A stretch of 64,000 nucleotides of DNA, taken from positions 30,845 to 94,844 of the forward strand of contig CAJMKE010000012.1 of assembly GCA_905213895.1 (NCBI GenBank). The letters run 5' to 3'. The translations under genes were made by a program, and so were the position numbers. Shown here piece by piece: positions 26,134-36,151 of the stretch. The notes beneath the pieces are model-generated. The model was given only the letters and a program-made list of their open reading frames with translations, searched no databases and was not told where the DNA came from. Positions within the stretch are counted from its first letter, which is position 1. The number at the start of each line of letters is the position of its first letter. This DNA is from an uncultured Alistipes sp. (GTDB lineage: Bacteria; Bacteroidota; Bacteroidia; Bacteroidales; Rikenellaceae).

Positions 26134-26652
26134 ATGAAACATCTGCTTTTGATATTGTTGCCGCTCGTCGTCGCATGCGGATGCAACAAGGACGATGGAC
26201 GTTATGCCGTCGGCGATATTTACAGACATAACGGCAAAACGGGAATTGTAGTTTCCGTGTCCAAGAATGGACTGCACGGCAAAATCATATCGACCGATTA
26301 CGTTGAATGCCAGTGGTCTGTCGAAGAGGAGGAGTTAATCGTTACCGGCGCTGTCGATTGGGATAACGGGAAGAACAACATGAAAGTCATCCGGTCTATC
26401 GATGGCTGGCGGGATAAGTATCCGGCATTCGCATGGTGTGCCGATAAGGGCAAAGACTGGTACCTGCCGGCATTCAACGAGTTGTTGATGGTAAAGGATG
26501 CGAGGATATGGATGTCGTCTGCACGATTTTATACTTCTACGGAGGATGAAACCGGTATCGGTTATGCTCGTACAACGGATATGAGAACCGGAGGATACCA
26601 TGCCAGCAAGAAATCAGTGCCTTGTTTCGTTCGGGCAATGGCAACATTTTAA
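26134..26652 (+). CDS. DUF1566-like lipoprotein B (172 aa)
   Basis: Second paralogue, 28 bases after the first. MKHLLLILLPLVVACGC is the lipoprotein signal. The domain shares YAVGDIYRHNGKTGIVVSVS, HGKIIS, KYPAFAWCADKGKDWYLPA, FYTSTED and CFVRAMATF with its neighbours. The W-S-S-T-E motif is changed to Y-T-S-T-E. The three genes appear to be one operon from the promoter at 25510. Divergence is highest between the conserved motifs, as expected for paralogues with different ligands, though that is speculation. Confidence 0.82.
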   Translation: MKHLLLILLPLVVACGCNKDDGRYAVGDIYRHNGKTGIVVSVSKNGLHGKIISTDYVECQWSVEEEELIVTGAVDWDNGKNNMKVIRSIDGWRDKYPAFAWCADKGKDWYLPAFNELLMVKDARIWMSSARFYTSTEDETGIGYARTTDMRTGGYHASKKSVPCFVRAMATF

Positions 26653-26671
26653 TGGATAAAGTATGCAGGGT

Positions 26672-27205
26672 ATGAAACGTTTGCTTTTGATAATATCGCT
26701 GCTCTCGGTCGTATGCGGGTGCAGTAAAAACGAATCAGATGTGGTTTACAGGGTCGGGGACGTATATTACGGAAAGAACAAGACCGGACTCATATTTTGG
26801 GTTACGGACGATGGTCGGCACGGTAAAATCGTTTCTCTGAACTATACTTTGAAAGTATGGATACAAGATTCGGAGTCGATTTTTAATAAGGAGTTTGAGG
26901 AGACGGGAGCGACCGATTCCGACGACGGAATGTATAACATGAAAAAAATTATGTTAATCGACGGCTGGCGGGAGAAGTGTCCGGCGTTCGCATGGTGCGC
27001 CGACAAGGGGAAAGACTGGTATATGCCTGCGATTAACGAACTCGTTTTATTGACAGAATCGCAGTTGCTTCCGGATATCGGTCCTTATTGGTCTTCTACC
27101 GAGGATGAAAACGATTCCGACAGTGCATTGAGTTATTGGAACGGTAAAACTTCAAATAAATTTAAGAATGAAGGGGGTTATATTCGTGCCATAGCGAAAT
27201 TTTAG
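26672..27205 (+). CDS. DUF1566-like lipoprotein C (177 aa)
   Basis: Third paralogue. ATG 26672 is preferred to an ATG nine bases earlier because it starts directly on the signal MKRLLLIISLLSVVCGC. The domain has VYRVGDVYYGKNKTGLIFWV, HGKIVS, DDGMYNMKKI, KCPAFAWCADKGKDWYMPA, YWSSTED and YIRAIAKF. It carries a longer insert near residues 65-90 than its neighbours. Ended by a terminator at 27222 almost identical in sequence to the one at 25400 that precedes the cluster. Confidence 0.82.
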   Translation: MKRLLLIISLLSVVCGCSKNESDVVYRVGDVYYGKNKTGLIFWVTDDGRHGKIVSLNYTLKVWIQDSESIFNKEFEETGATDSDDGMYNMKKIMLIDGWREKCPAFAWCADKGKDWYMPAINELVLLTESQLLPDIGPYWSSTEDENDSDSALSYWNGKTSNKFKNEGGYIRAIAKF

Positions 27206-27221
27206 TGGCTTGGTGCGATTT

Positions 27222-27268
27222 TGTTCCCCCCCCCGCCTGCGAGAGAGCAGGCGGGGAAACTTTTTTTG
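27222..27268 (+). terminator. Terminator after lipoprotein cluster
   Basis: GTTCCCCCC.. and GCCTGC pair with GCAGGC and GGGGAAAC, followed by T7. A run of nine C in the left arm gives a bulge. Related to the hairpin at 25400. Confidence 0.88.
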
Positions 27269-27277
27269 AGAGGGGGG

Positions 27278-27322
27278 CTTTAAGGACCTTAAAGACTTTA
27301 AAGTCCTTAAAGTCGTTAAGGA
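27278..27322. repeat. 9-bp array, about 5 units
   Basis: Units GACCTTAAA, GACTTTAAA, GTCCTTAAA and GTCGTTAAG, ten bases beyond the terminator. Confidence 0.92.
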
Positions 27323-27361
27323 CGATTTTTTCCGGTGGGGTGTCGCGAAAGTCTGCCATTG

Positions 27362-27418
27362 TGTCAGTCAGGACACGGTATATGTCAATTCGGACACTGC
27401 GGTATGTCCGTTTTGACA
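27362..27418. promoter_or_regulatory. Three phased TGTC-N6-GACA boxes upstream of dnaK
   Basis: TGTC and GACA separated by six bases occur at 27362-27375, 27383-27396 and 27405-27418, with starts 21 and 22 bases apart, that is, two helical turns. The third overlaps a TTGACA. A -7-like TAATTTTG lies at 27440-27447. Helical phasing suggests cooperative binding of a dimeric regulator. No CIRCE (TTAGCACTC) or HAIR motif is visible. Confidence 0.65.
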
Positions 27419-27541
27419 GAGCCGTGGCGCACAAATTTCTAATTTTGGCAGAAATCGGGCTTTGGTATAGCGTTTGCTCGACTATAAGGCGTATCACGAA
27501 TACGAAAAATAGAAATTAAACAAATAAAAACTTATAAGATT

Positions 27542-29464
<1,923 letters not shown>

Positions 29465-29487
29465 CGGTCGCGCCGAAATTGACCGAA

Positions 29488-29523
29488 ACAGGGAACGGAT
29501 TCAGTCTGTTCCCTGTTTTTTTG
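29488..29523 (+). terminator. Terminator after dnaK
   Basis: Stem ACAGGGAAC / GTTCCCTGT with an 11-base loop, then T7. A 9-bp array starts nine bases later. Confidence 0.9.
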
Positions 29524-29531
29524 TTGGGGTG

Positions 29532-29570
29532 ATAAGGTCTTTAAGGTCCTTAAAGTCTTTAAAGACCTTA
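29532..29570. repeat. 9-bp array, about 4.5 units
   Basis: Units GTCTTTAAG, GTCCTTAAA, GTCTTTAAA and GACCTTACG, between convergent dnaK and the lipocalin-like gene. Confidence 0.92.
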
Positions 29571-29586
29571 CGGGCTTTTCCTCGGG

Positions 29587-29937
29587 CTATTGCTTTTGGA
29601 AGTTCAGGGTGAGGTCGCCCCGTTGCAGCGTCAGGTCGGTTGGCGTGAGGTTTACGATGGTGAGCGTGTCGGTGAAATCGATTGTCATGCCGTTGCCGAT
29701 GCTTCTGCCCGAAAGAAGCAGCCGGTCGCCGCGCTTTTCCCACCTCTCGTACCGCAATGTAGCCATGTTGATTGAAGATGCCTTGCCGCCACGCTCCAAA
29801 TTCATGCCCTGCACCCGATTCTCCATTCCTGGTACGGGTTCGACCCATCTGCCCTCGATGCTGTTTCTGCAACATGCGGTGAATGCGACGGCGGCGATGA
29901 TGCCGCACGCGCTTTTGAAAACCTGTTTTGCCGTCAT
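29587..29937 (-). CDS. Small lipocalin-like lipoprotein (116 aa)
   Basis: The signal ends in AAVAFTAC, with lipid-anchor cysteine about residue 22. The mature part has the lipocalin-like opener SIEGRWVEPVPGMENRVQG and the strand GMNLERGGKASSINMATLRY, EKRGDRLLLSGRSIGNG and TLQRGDLTLNF. At about 95 mature residues it fits the short Bacteroidetes 'lipocalin-like' families rather than a full eight-strand lipocalin. Ligand unknown. It lies opposite dnaK and shares no operon. Confidence 0.75.
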   Translation of the reverse strand: MTAKQVFKSACGIIAAVAFTACCRNSIEGRWVEPVPGMENRVQGMNLERGGKASSINMATLRYERWEKRGDRLLLSGRSIGNGMTIDFTDTLTIVNLTPTDLTLQRGDLTLNFQKQ

Positions 29938-30010
29938 AGGTGAATGCGATTGAATGCTGTGGCGAAGATACGCAGAAGTCGGGAGAATTGCAAAGAGGGG
30001 GGTAATGGAT

Positions 30011-30051
30011 TAGGGACATTAAGGACTTTAAGGACCTTAAAGACCCTAACG
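30011..30051. repeat. 9-bp array, about 4.5 units
   Basis: Units GACATTAAG, GACTTTAAG, GACCTTAAA and GACCCTAAC, matching the last units of 19522-19574. It lies between two divergent genes; the rest of 29938-30233 is promoter DNA. Confidence 0.92.
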
Positions 30052-30120
30052 AGGATTAGGGGAGCGGATGCGCTTTTGCCGGATTAAATCGCCCTCGCCG
30101 CGGAAAATTGCGTCCGGAGG

Positions 30121-30151
30121 TTGTTAGAAACGAAAAATTTACTTATCTTTG
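30121..30151 (+). promoter_or_regulatory. Promoter of secDF
   Basis: TTG, 20 bases, then TATCTTTG at 30144-30151. About 80 bases of leader precede the ATG. Confidence 0.7.
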
Positions 30152-30233
30152 CGTGCTTTGTAGTGTATATAATGATACGCAACGGACGAAATAAAACGAA
30201 ACAACATAAATATTAACGAAAAAATTAACTCAA

Positions 30234-33215
30234 ATGCAAAGTAAAGGTGCAATCAGACTGCTCGCCGTTCTGTTGGCTTTGGCTTGTATCTACCAGTTGT
30301 CTTTCTCGCTCAAAACACGCAGCGTGGAGAAGGCGGCGGCAGAGTACGCGAAGGCTTTCCCGGCGGAGGAGCAGGCATCGATGGAGCAGTACTATCTAGA
30401 TTCCGTCGAAAACAAGCCGGTCTATAATGTCGGCGTAGCCCAGTTCACTTACAAACAGTGCAAGGAGAAAGAGGTGAACCTCGGTCTCGACTTGAAGGGC
30501 GGTATGAACGTGATGCTCGAAATCCAGGTCGAGGACGTTGTGAAGTCGCTCGCGGGCGACAGCCAGAACGACCCTGCATTCGTCGCTGCAATCGAAATGG
30601 CAGGCAAGGCGATGAAAGAGGGTACGGGCGACTATATCGAGACGTTCGCCGAGGAGTATTCGAAGGCTTCCGACGGAGGACAACTCGTGGACATATTCAT
30701 CAGCCCCGACCGCAAGGACATCAAGGCAGGCATGTCGGACGCCGAGGTCGTGAAGATTCTCAAACAGGAGACCGACGACGCCATCGCCGCTTCGTTCAAT
30801 ATCATCCGCAGCCGTATCGACCACTTCGGAGTTACGCAGCCGAATATCCAGCGTCTGCCTAACTCGAACCGCATTCTGGTCGAGTTGCCGGGTGTCAAGG
30901 AGCCGGAGCGTGTGCGCAAACTCTTGCAGGGTACGGCGTCGCTCGAATTCTGGACGACATACAACGGTCAGGAACTGCTTCCTGCACTGGTAAGCGCAGA
31001 CCGCGCGGTGAAGAAACTCTATGCCGAGGAACTCGAAGCCGCGAAAGAGACTGTCGCTCCTGCCGAGGGTGCCGCAGCATCGCTTATCGAGGAGGTCGGA
31101 CAGGCTGCCGAAACCGAGGAAAATGTTGCCGCACAGCGTTATACCCGCGAGAACAATCCGCTTCTCGCGCTGCTCAATCCTGATTATGCAGGAGGAGCGG
31201 TTATCGGTGCTGCGAATGCCGCCGACATCGCGACTATCGACAAATATCTCGCTCTGCCGGAGGTACGCGACTGCTTCCCTTCGGACGTGGCGTTCAAGTG
31301 GGCTATCAAGGGCGACCCGCAGGCTGACGGTCGGTTCTTCCTTTATACTATTAAGGTAGAGCGTCCGGACGGCAAGGCTCCGCTCGACGGCAGCGTCATC
31401 TCCGACGCCCGTGCGGCATACGCACAGACGGGTGCCGATGCCGAGGTTTCGATGTCGATGAACTCGAACGGTATCACCGAGTGGGCTCAACTCACCGCCG
31501 ACAACGTAGGTCGCTGCGTGGCTATCGTCCTCGACGGCTACGTATACTCCGCACCGGTTGTCCGTCAGAAAATCGAGGGCGGAAACTCGTCGATTTCGGG
31601 CAACTTCACGATTCAGGAGGCTCAGGACCTTGCGAACGTGCTGAAATCGGGTAAGGTGCCTGCACCTGCACGCATCATTCAGGACACCGTCGTAGGTCCG
31701 TCGCTCGGTCAGGAGTCCATCAACTCGGGTCTGCTTTCGTTCGTAATCGCGTTTATCCTCGTCCTCCTCTACATGGGTCTGTTCTACAAGACCGCAGGCT
31801 GGCTGAGCGATATAGCACTCGTAACGAACGTGTTCCTGCTCATGGGATTCCTCGTTTCGTTCGGAGCCGTGCTGACGCTGCCGGGTATCGCCGGTATCGT
31901 GCTGACGATGGGTATGGCGGTGGATGCCAACGTGATTATCTACGAGCGTATCAAGGAGGAGTTGCGCGGCGGCAAGGGTCTGATGTCCGCTATCAAGGAC
32001 GGTTTCTCGAACGCCTACTCCGCGATTATCGACGGTAACCTCACGACAATCATCACCGGTATCGTACTCTTCATCTTCGGTAACGGTCCTGTTCAGGGAT
32101 TCGCGACGACGCTGATTATCGGTATCGTAACTTCGCTCTTCTGCTCGATTTTCATCACGCGTCTGCTCATCGAGTGGGTTGCCGAGAAGTGGGGACACAT
32201 CTCGTTCTCGCGTTCGTGGTCGGAGAACTGGCTCGCCAACGTTCATTTCGACTTTATCGGCAAGCGCAAGTACTCGTATGTAATTTCGGGCGTGGTTATT
32301 CTCGCATCGATTGTTTCGCTGGCATTCGTAGGTCTTAACCGCGGCGTGGACTTCACGGGCGGTCGTACATACGTCATCCGTTTCGACAGCAACGTAACCG
32401 CCGAGCAGGTTCGCGAGGCTCTCGACGGCGCGTTCGTCGGTGCCGACGCTGCCAACGCCTCGTTCGAGGTGAAGCAGTACGGCAAGGAGAACCAGATGCG
32501 TATCGTAACCCAATACAAGTACGACGATACGTCGGAGGAGACCACCGAGGAGGTCGATGCAATCGTATACAACGCCTTGAAGGGTCTGTACACTTACGAA
32601 ATCACGCTCGACGGATTCAAGAACACCCAGACCGACGTGAACGGTATCGTTTCCGCCGACAAAATCGGTCCTTCGATTGCCAAGGACATGACGATGGGCG
32701 CAATCTGGGCGGTGCTGTTCTCGCTTATCGCAATCGGTCTGTATATCGCGTTCCGGTTCAAGCGTTGGCAGTGGGCTACGGGCGCGACGTTCGCTCTGGC
32801 ACACAACGCATTCATCGTTATCGGTCTGTTCTCGCTGCTTTACAGCGTCATGCCGTTCAACCTCGAAGTAGACCAGGCGTTCATCGCAGCGATTCTGACA
32901 ATCATCGGTTACTCCATCAACGATACCGTGGTCATCTTCGACCGTATCCGCGAGTATATCGCGCTCTATCCTAAGCGTTCGTTGCGCGACAACATCAACA
33001 ATGCCGTTTCTTCGACGCTTTCGCGTACCGTGAATACTTCGGGAACCACGCTCGTAACGCTGCTCTCGATATTCATCTTCGGTGGCGAGACCATCCGCGG
33101 ATTCGTGTTCGCGCTGCTTATCGGTGTCATCGTCGGAACCTATTCGTCGGTATTCATCGCTACGCCGCTCGCTTACGATATGATTTCCAAGAAGGACAAG
33201 GGCGAGGAGAAATAG
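30234..33215 (+). CDS. secDF: Protein translocase subunit SecDF fusion (993 aa)
   Basis: Proton-driven accessory to the Sec translocon, pulling proteins across the inner membrane. SecD and SecF are fused, as is usual in Bacteroidetes. N-terminal membrane helix about 8-25. The first periplasmic domain starts KEKEVNLGLDLKGGMNVMLE. SecD membrane block about 495-640, with LTMGMAVDANVIIYERIKEE. SecF begins near 675 with RGVDFTGGRTYVIRF and its membrane block lies at about 820-985, including INDTVVIFDRIREY. Twelve membrane helices in total are expected. Confidence 0.96.
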   Translation: MQSKGAIRLLAVLLALACIYQLSFSLKTRSVEKAAAEYAKAFPAEEQASMEQYYLDSVENKPVYNVGVAQFTYKQCKEKEVNLGLDLKGGMNVMLEIQVEDVVKSLAGDSQNDPAFVAAIEMAGKAMKEGTGDYIETFAEEYSKASDGGQLVDIFISPDRKDIKAGMSDAEVVKILKQETDDAIAASFNIIRSRIDHFGVTQPNIQRLPNSNRILVELPGVKEPERVRKLLQGTASLEFWTTYNGQELLPALVSADRAVKKLYAEELEAAKETVAPAEGAAASLIEEVGQAAETEENVAAQRYTRENNPLLALLNPDYAGGAVIGAANAADIATIDKYLALPEVRDCFPSDVAFKWAIKGDPQADGRFFLYTIKVERPDGKAPLDGSVISDARAAYAQTGADAEVSMSMNSNGITEWAQLTADNVGRCVAIVLDGYVYSAPVVRQKIEGGNSSISGNFTIQEAQDLANVLKSGKVPAPARIIQDTVVGPSLGQESINSGLLSFVIAFILVLLYMGLFYKTAGWLSDIALVTNVFLLMGFLVSFGAVLTLPGIAGIVLTMGMAVDANVIIYERIKEELRGGKGLMSAIKDGFSNAYSAIIDGNLTTIITGIVLFIFGNGPVQGFATTLIIGIVTSLFCSIFITRLLIEWVAEKWGHISFSRSWSENWLANVHFDFIGKRKYSYVISGVVILASIVSLAFVGLNRGVDFTGGRTYVIRFDSNVTAEQVREALDGAFVGADAANASFEVKQYGKENQMRIVTQYKYDDTSEETTEEVDAIVYNALKGLYTYEITLDGFKNTQTDVNGIVSADKIGPSIAKDMTMGAIWAVLFSLIAIGLYIAFRFKRWQWATGATFALAHNAFIVIGLFSLLYSVMPFNLEVDQAFIAAILTIIGYSINDTVVIFDRIREYIALYPKRSLRDNINNAVSSTLSRTVNTSGTTLVTLLSIFIFGGETIRGFVFALLIGVIVGTYSSVFIATPLAYDMISKKDKGEEK

Positions 33216-33238
33216 TCTCCCTCCGCTTTTGCGATATG

Positions 33239-33277
33239 CCGGTCGGCTGCTCATCGGGGCAGCCGACCGGTTTTTTT
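33239..33277 (+). terminator. Terminator after secDF
   Basis: Twelve-base arms CCGGTCGGCTGC / GCAGCCGACCGG with an eight-base loop, then T7. Confidence 0.92.
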
Positions 33278-33293
33278 GTTGGCGGGGCGGGGG

Positions 33294-33356
33294 ATAAAGT
33301 CCTTAGGGTCCTTAACGACTTTAACGACCTTAAAGACCTTAAAGTCTTTAAGGTCT
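33294..33356. repeat. 9-bp array, about 7 units (longest)
   Basis: Units include GTCCTTAGG, GTCCTTAAC, GACTTTAAC, GACCTTAAA and GTCTTTAAG. It lies between two convergent terminators (33239-33277 plus, 33396-33430 minus). The GGCGGGGCGGGGGATAAAGT before it also precedes the array at 36388. Confidence 0.93.
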
Positions 33357-33395
33357 CTGATGCCCTTAAATATCGCCGCCTTTGCCCCCCCCCAG

Positions 33396-33430
33396 AAAAA
33401 AGTTCAGCCCGACTTAAAGTCGGGCTGAAC
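33396..33430 (-). terminator. Terminator of LRR lipoprotein gene
   Basis: Perfect arms GTTCAGCCCGACTT / AAGTCGGGCTGAAC at 33402-33430, followed on minus by T6. A second short stem GCAGGC-ATAC-GCCTGC lies at 33437-33452. Confidence 0.9.
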
Positions 33431-33475
33431 CTGAAAGCAGGCATACGCCTGCAAAAAAGCGAAAAGCCTAAATTT

Positions 33476-34738
33476 CTAAAAAGCGGACACCGCGCGCACG
33501 TAGACGAGGTAGCCCTTAAGGTTGAGGTTCGTGCCCCCGTAGTACATATTCACGTACCACGCGCACTCATAATCATATTCCGTCGAAGACCAATACCAAC
33601 TTGATTTCAGTTCCACGACTTTCGATTCGTATAGTGTTTTCAGTTCGTTCAGTGCCGGCAGATACCAGCCGTCGCCCTTGTCGGCGCACCATGCGAATGC
33701 GGGATACTTTTCGTGCCAGCCGGAGATAGATTGTATCTTCTTCATATTCGCCATACCGTCGTTCTCGTCGGTCGCACCGGTAGAAACATCCTTGGTAGAC
33801 CATGCGCATCTCGTTTCATCTTCGGAAACGATTTTGCCGTGCAGACCGTTGTCGGTTACATAAAATATGATTCCCTCTTTCCCGTTTCGCAAATATTTGT
33901 CGCTGACAGAATATATACCTAAAACTTTTGTATTATTATCTTTTTTAAGATAGGTAACACTTTGATTTTTCAGTAAATGAATTTCAGTTAACGACGGATT
34001 GTCCGTACAATCCAGCGCAGAAAGTTTTAAGCAGTCGGATACATCGAGCGACGTAAGCGAATTATAGGAGCAGTCGAGCGATGCAAGTGCGGTGCAATCT
34101 GTCAAAATGAGAGATGTCAGCGAATTGCGCTTGCAGTTTACGGTAACTATTCCGGTAGTTTTCGACAGGTCGAGTGTCGTCAGTTTGTTGTAGGAGCAGT
34201 CGAGAGTGCGCAATGCCGAGCAGCCTCCGATATTGAGCGTCGCAAGCGAGTTGTTGGAACAATTGACGCTCTCCAATGCCGTTGCCGACGAGAGGTCGAG
34301 CGTCGACAGCGAGTTATAGGAGCAGTCGAGCGTCCGCAACTCCTTGCAGCCGGCGACAGACAGTGAGCGCAGCGAATTACGCATGCAGTTTACACTCGTA
34401 AGATGACGGTTCTTGGAGAGGTCGAGCGATGCGAGTTTGTTGCCGGAGCAATCGAGGGTTTCGAGGTTGGAGAACTTGTCGATGTCCGTAAGTTTGACAA
34501 TCTCCATACCGGAACACGTTATCGTCCTGACTTTGTCGGCTTCATACTGCGAAACGACACCGTCGCCGTCCGTATCGAAGCGTTCGAGGCAGAATTGCAG
34601 GAAAATATCATCTTCGGGGTCGATGTTCGGTTCATCCGGAATGTATGGGTTGTCGTTGCCCTTGTTTTCCGTCAGTTCGACCTTGCTGCAGCCGCATACG
34701 ACGGCGAGCGGCAACAAAATAAGTAACAGTTTCTTCAT
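33476..34738 (-). CDS. Leucine-rich-repeat lipoprotein with DUF1566-like C-terminus (420 aa)
   Basis: Signal MKKLLLILLPLAVVCGC marks a lipoprotein. Residues about 50-70 hold an EF-hand/dockerin-like loop (DTDGDGVVSQYEAD). About nine leucine-rich repeats of roughly 21 residues follow (LRTLDCSYNSLSTLDLSSAT type), to about residue 265. The C-terminal 145 residues repeat the domain of the lipoproteins at 25560-27205: LRNGKEGIIFYVTDNGLHGK, KYPAFAWCADKGDGWYLPA, YWSSTE and YVRAVSAF. A surface adhesin-like role is inferred. It starts 12 bases after the beta-barrel gene, so it is likely co-transcribed. Confidence 0.88.
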   Translation of the reverse strand: MKKLLLILLPLAVVCGCSKVELTENKGNDNPYIPDEPNIDPEDDIFLQFCLERFDTDGDGVVSQYEADKVRTITCSGMEIVKLTDIDKFSNLETLDCSGNKLASLDLSKNRHLTSVNCMRNSLRSLSVAGCKELRTLDCSYNSLSTLDLSSATALESVNCSNNSLATLNIGGCSALRTLDCSYNKLTTLDLSKTTGIVTVNCKRNSLTSLILTDCTALASLDCSYNSLTSLDVSDCLKLSALDCTDNPSLTEIHLLKNQSVTYLKKDNNTKVLGIYSVSDKYLRNGKEGIIFYVTDNGLHGKIVSEDETRCAWSTKDVSTGATDENDGMANMKKIQSISGWHEKYPAFAWCADKGDGWYLPALNELKTLYESKVVELKSSWYWSSTEYDYECAWYVNMYYGGTNLNLKGYLVYVRAVSAF

Positions 34739-34750
34739 GGTATTCGTTTT

Positions 34751-35452
34751 TTAGAAGGTAAAACCTATTGCCGCGTACATGCCGCCGCCCATGCGTGTGC
34801 CGATATTGAGCGACGACGGTTTGTTGGTCGGTGTCAGAGTGAACGGATTGAACGATTCGTCCGCCTGCATAACTCGGACTCCGTGAATTCTGCCGCCAAT
34901 GAGCAGATACATCGACGATTTGTCGGTTATGCGGTAATTGAAGCCCAGCGACAGCGTACCGTAGCCCATCGTGCGACCGTACGATGCAGTCATGTCGAGT
35001 TCCTCACCGTAAGCGACCTCGCCCTTGCCCGTAATCATCACACCGCCCGTCGCATCGATGAACGGCGAAACGCGCTTTTTGAGGAAATAGACGCGGATTT
35101 GGGCGAAAACGGGTACGGTTGCCTTGGCGGAAGGGATGCTGAATTGGGTGCTATACGAATCGCAAGAACTTGTTTCGATATACTGTCCCGACCACGTATT
35201 GTAGTTCACGCCGACACCCGCTCCGATAAACAGCGCGTTGCCGAAGCGGTAACCGCCGGCATACGTCGCTTCGATGGTCGTCTGGTCGTGGAATCCCAGA
35301 CAGTATACGCCCAGACGGACGTCGGACTGATAGCCGCGCTTGACGGGTTCGAGCGCCTTTTTAGTAACGATAAGCGACGAAGTCTGCACCAGTTGGGCAT
35401 AGCCGCTCGCGCACAACAGGACGAGGGCGGCAGAGAGTAGTAACTTTTTCAT
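34751..35452 (-). CDS. Outer-membrane beta-barrel protein (233 aa)
   Basis: Signal peptide MKKLLLSAALVLLCASGYA, then alternating strands such as VRLGVYCLGFHDQTTIEATY and GNALFIGAGVGVNYN, ending in the aromatic YAAIGFTF expected for barrel insertion. About eight to ten strands fit its length, as in small OmpW/OmpA-like barrels. It belongs to a minus-strand set with the secreted protein at 35578 and LRR lipoprotein at 33476. Its first 17 codons are duplicated at 35520-35570 by the 118-bp tandem repeat. Function unknown. Confidence 0.82.
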   Translation of the reverse strand: MKKLLLSAALVLLCASGYAQLVQTSSLIVTKKALEPVKRGYQSDVRLGVYCLGFHDQTTIEATYAGGYRFGNALFIGAGVGVNYNTWSGQYIETSSCDSYSTQFSIPSAKATVPVFAQIRVYFLKKRVSPFIDATGGVMITGKGEVAYGEELDMTASYGRTMGYGTLSLGFNYRITDKSSMYLLIGGRIHGVRVMQADESFNPFTLTPTNKPSSLNIGTRMGGGMYAAIGFTF

Positions 35453-35637
35453 TTTTTGTCTATTTTTCTATCGTGAGGTTGGTCCTGCTTTTCGGATTTT
35501 TCAGAATCTCGTTGTCGTTGCCGCTCGCGCACAACAGGACGAGGGCGGCAGAGAGTAGTAACTTTTTCATTTTTTGTCTATTTTTCTATCGTGAGGTTGG
35601 TCCTGCTTTTCGGATTTTTCAGAATCTCGTTGTCGTT
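35402..35637. repeat. Perfect 118-bp tandem duplication
   Basis: Bases 35402-35519 and 35520-35637 look identical throughout. GCCGCTCGCG recurs at 35402, 35520 and 35638, so the event probably arose by slippage or recombination at a ten-base repeat. Each copy spans the end of one gene and the start of the next. Perfect identity means it is recent, or an assembly artefact. Confidence 0.95.
35460..35570 (-). CDS. Chimeric 36-aa frame created by the duplication
   Basis: ATG 35570 copies the beta-barrel gene start and reads MKKLLLSAALVLLCASG. It crosses the junction in frame into the last 19 residues of the upstream gene (NDNEILKNPKSRTNLTIEK) and its stop. The result is a signal peptide fused to a short polar tail. 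The shared ASG codons keep the frame. Whether it is expressed is unknown; it is seven bases from the upstream stop, so translational coupling is possible. Confidence 0.45.
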   Translation of the reverse strand: MKKLLLSAALVLLCASGNDNEILKNPKSRTNLTIEK

Positions 35638-36087
35638 GCCGCTCGCGACAGCCTTCGCCTGCCCGACGAGCGCGACGTCATCGCGCGTAGCGTTACGGAA
35701 ATTGGTGTAGTGTGCGGGATAACCCGAAATGGTGATTTCGATGCGACCCTCCGCATTGGTGATTACATCGACCGTCGCACCGACTATGGCGTCCGCCTTA
35801 TAGGCGCGTGCGGCGCGGCTCAACGCGACCTTCTTGAATTCGGGTATCAGCGAAACGATTGCGGGCGATACCGTGTAGTTGCGGAACGCTTCGGTTTCGG
35901 TGTAGTAGATTTTCTCGGAGGTAACCTCCATGTCGGCAATCATGGGTGAAATCATGACCGACTGCACGGGTTCGAGATTGCGCGCCGAGGATTCCTGATA
36001 CTCGACTTTGTCGGTACGCTGCTGCGCGAATGCGACGGAGGTACACGACAGGATTGCAAGGAGCAATAAAATTCGTCTGCTTTTCAT
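35578..36087 (-). CDS. Secreted hypothetical protein (169 aa)
   Basis: The start is ATG 36087 (MKSRRILLLLAILSCTSVAFAQ), which begins on the signal peptide; a longer frame would run through the structured leader. Mature sequence has YYTETEAFRNYTVSPAIVSL, then RAYKADAIVGATVDVITNAE and EITISGYPAHYTNFR. The 'K-A-D-A-I-V-G-A' strand recalls small periplasmic alpha/beta proteins but I do not recognise the family. First gene of the minus-strand set; its last 23 codons lie inside the tandem duplication. Confidence 0.75.
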   Translation of the reverse strand: MKSRRILLLLAILSCTSVAFAQQRTDKVEYQESSARNLEPVQSVMISPMIADMEVTSEKIYYTETEAFRNYTVSPAIVSLIPEFKKVALSRAARAYKADAIVGATVDVITNAEGRIEITISGYPAHYTNFRNATRDDVALVGQAKAVASGNDNEILKNPKSRTNLTIEK

Positions 36088-36151
36088 AATATTTAGTGTG
36101 TTAAAAATGAAGTTGCACACAAGCAGACACAAAAAAACGTGAGCCACTTCA

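Noticed and set aside
27362..27418. CIRCE element upstream of dnaK
   Set aside because: The TTAGCACTC-N9-GAGTGCTAA sequence is absent; the repeated motif is TGTC-N6-GACA.
33402..33430. The palindrome with GACTTAAAGTC as a further 9-bp array
   Set aside because: It is a single perfect stem with a T tract on the minus side, best read as a terminator; it shares only one unit-like core.
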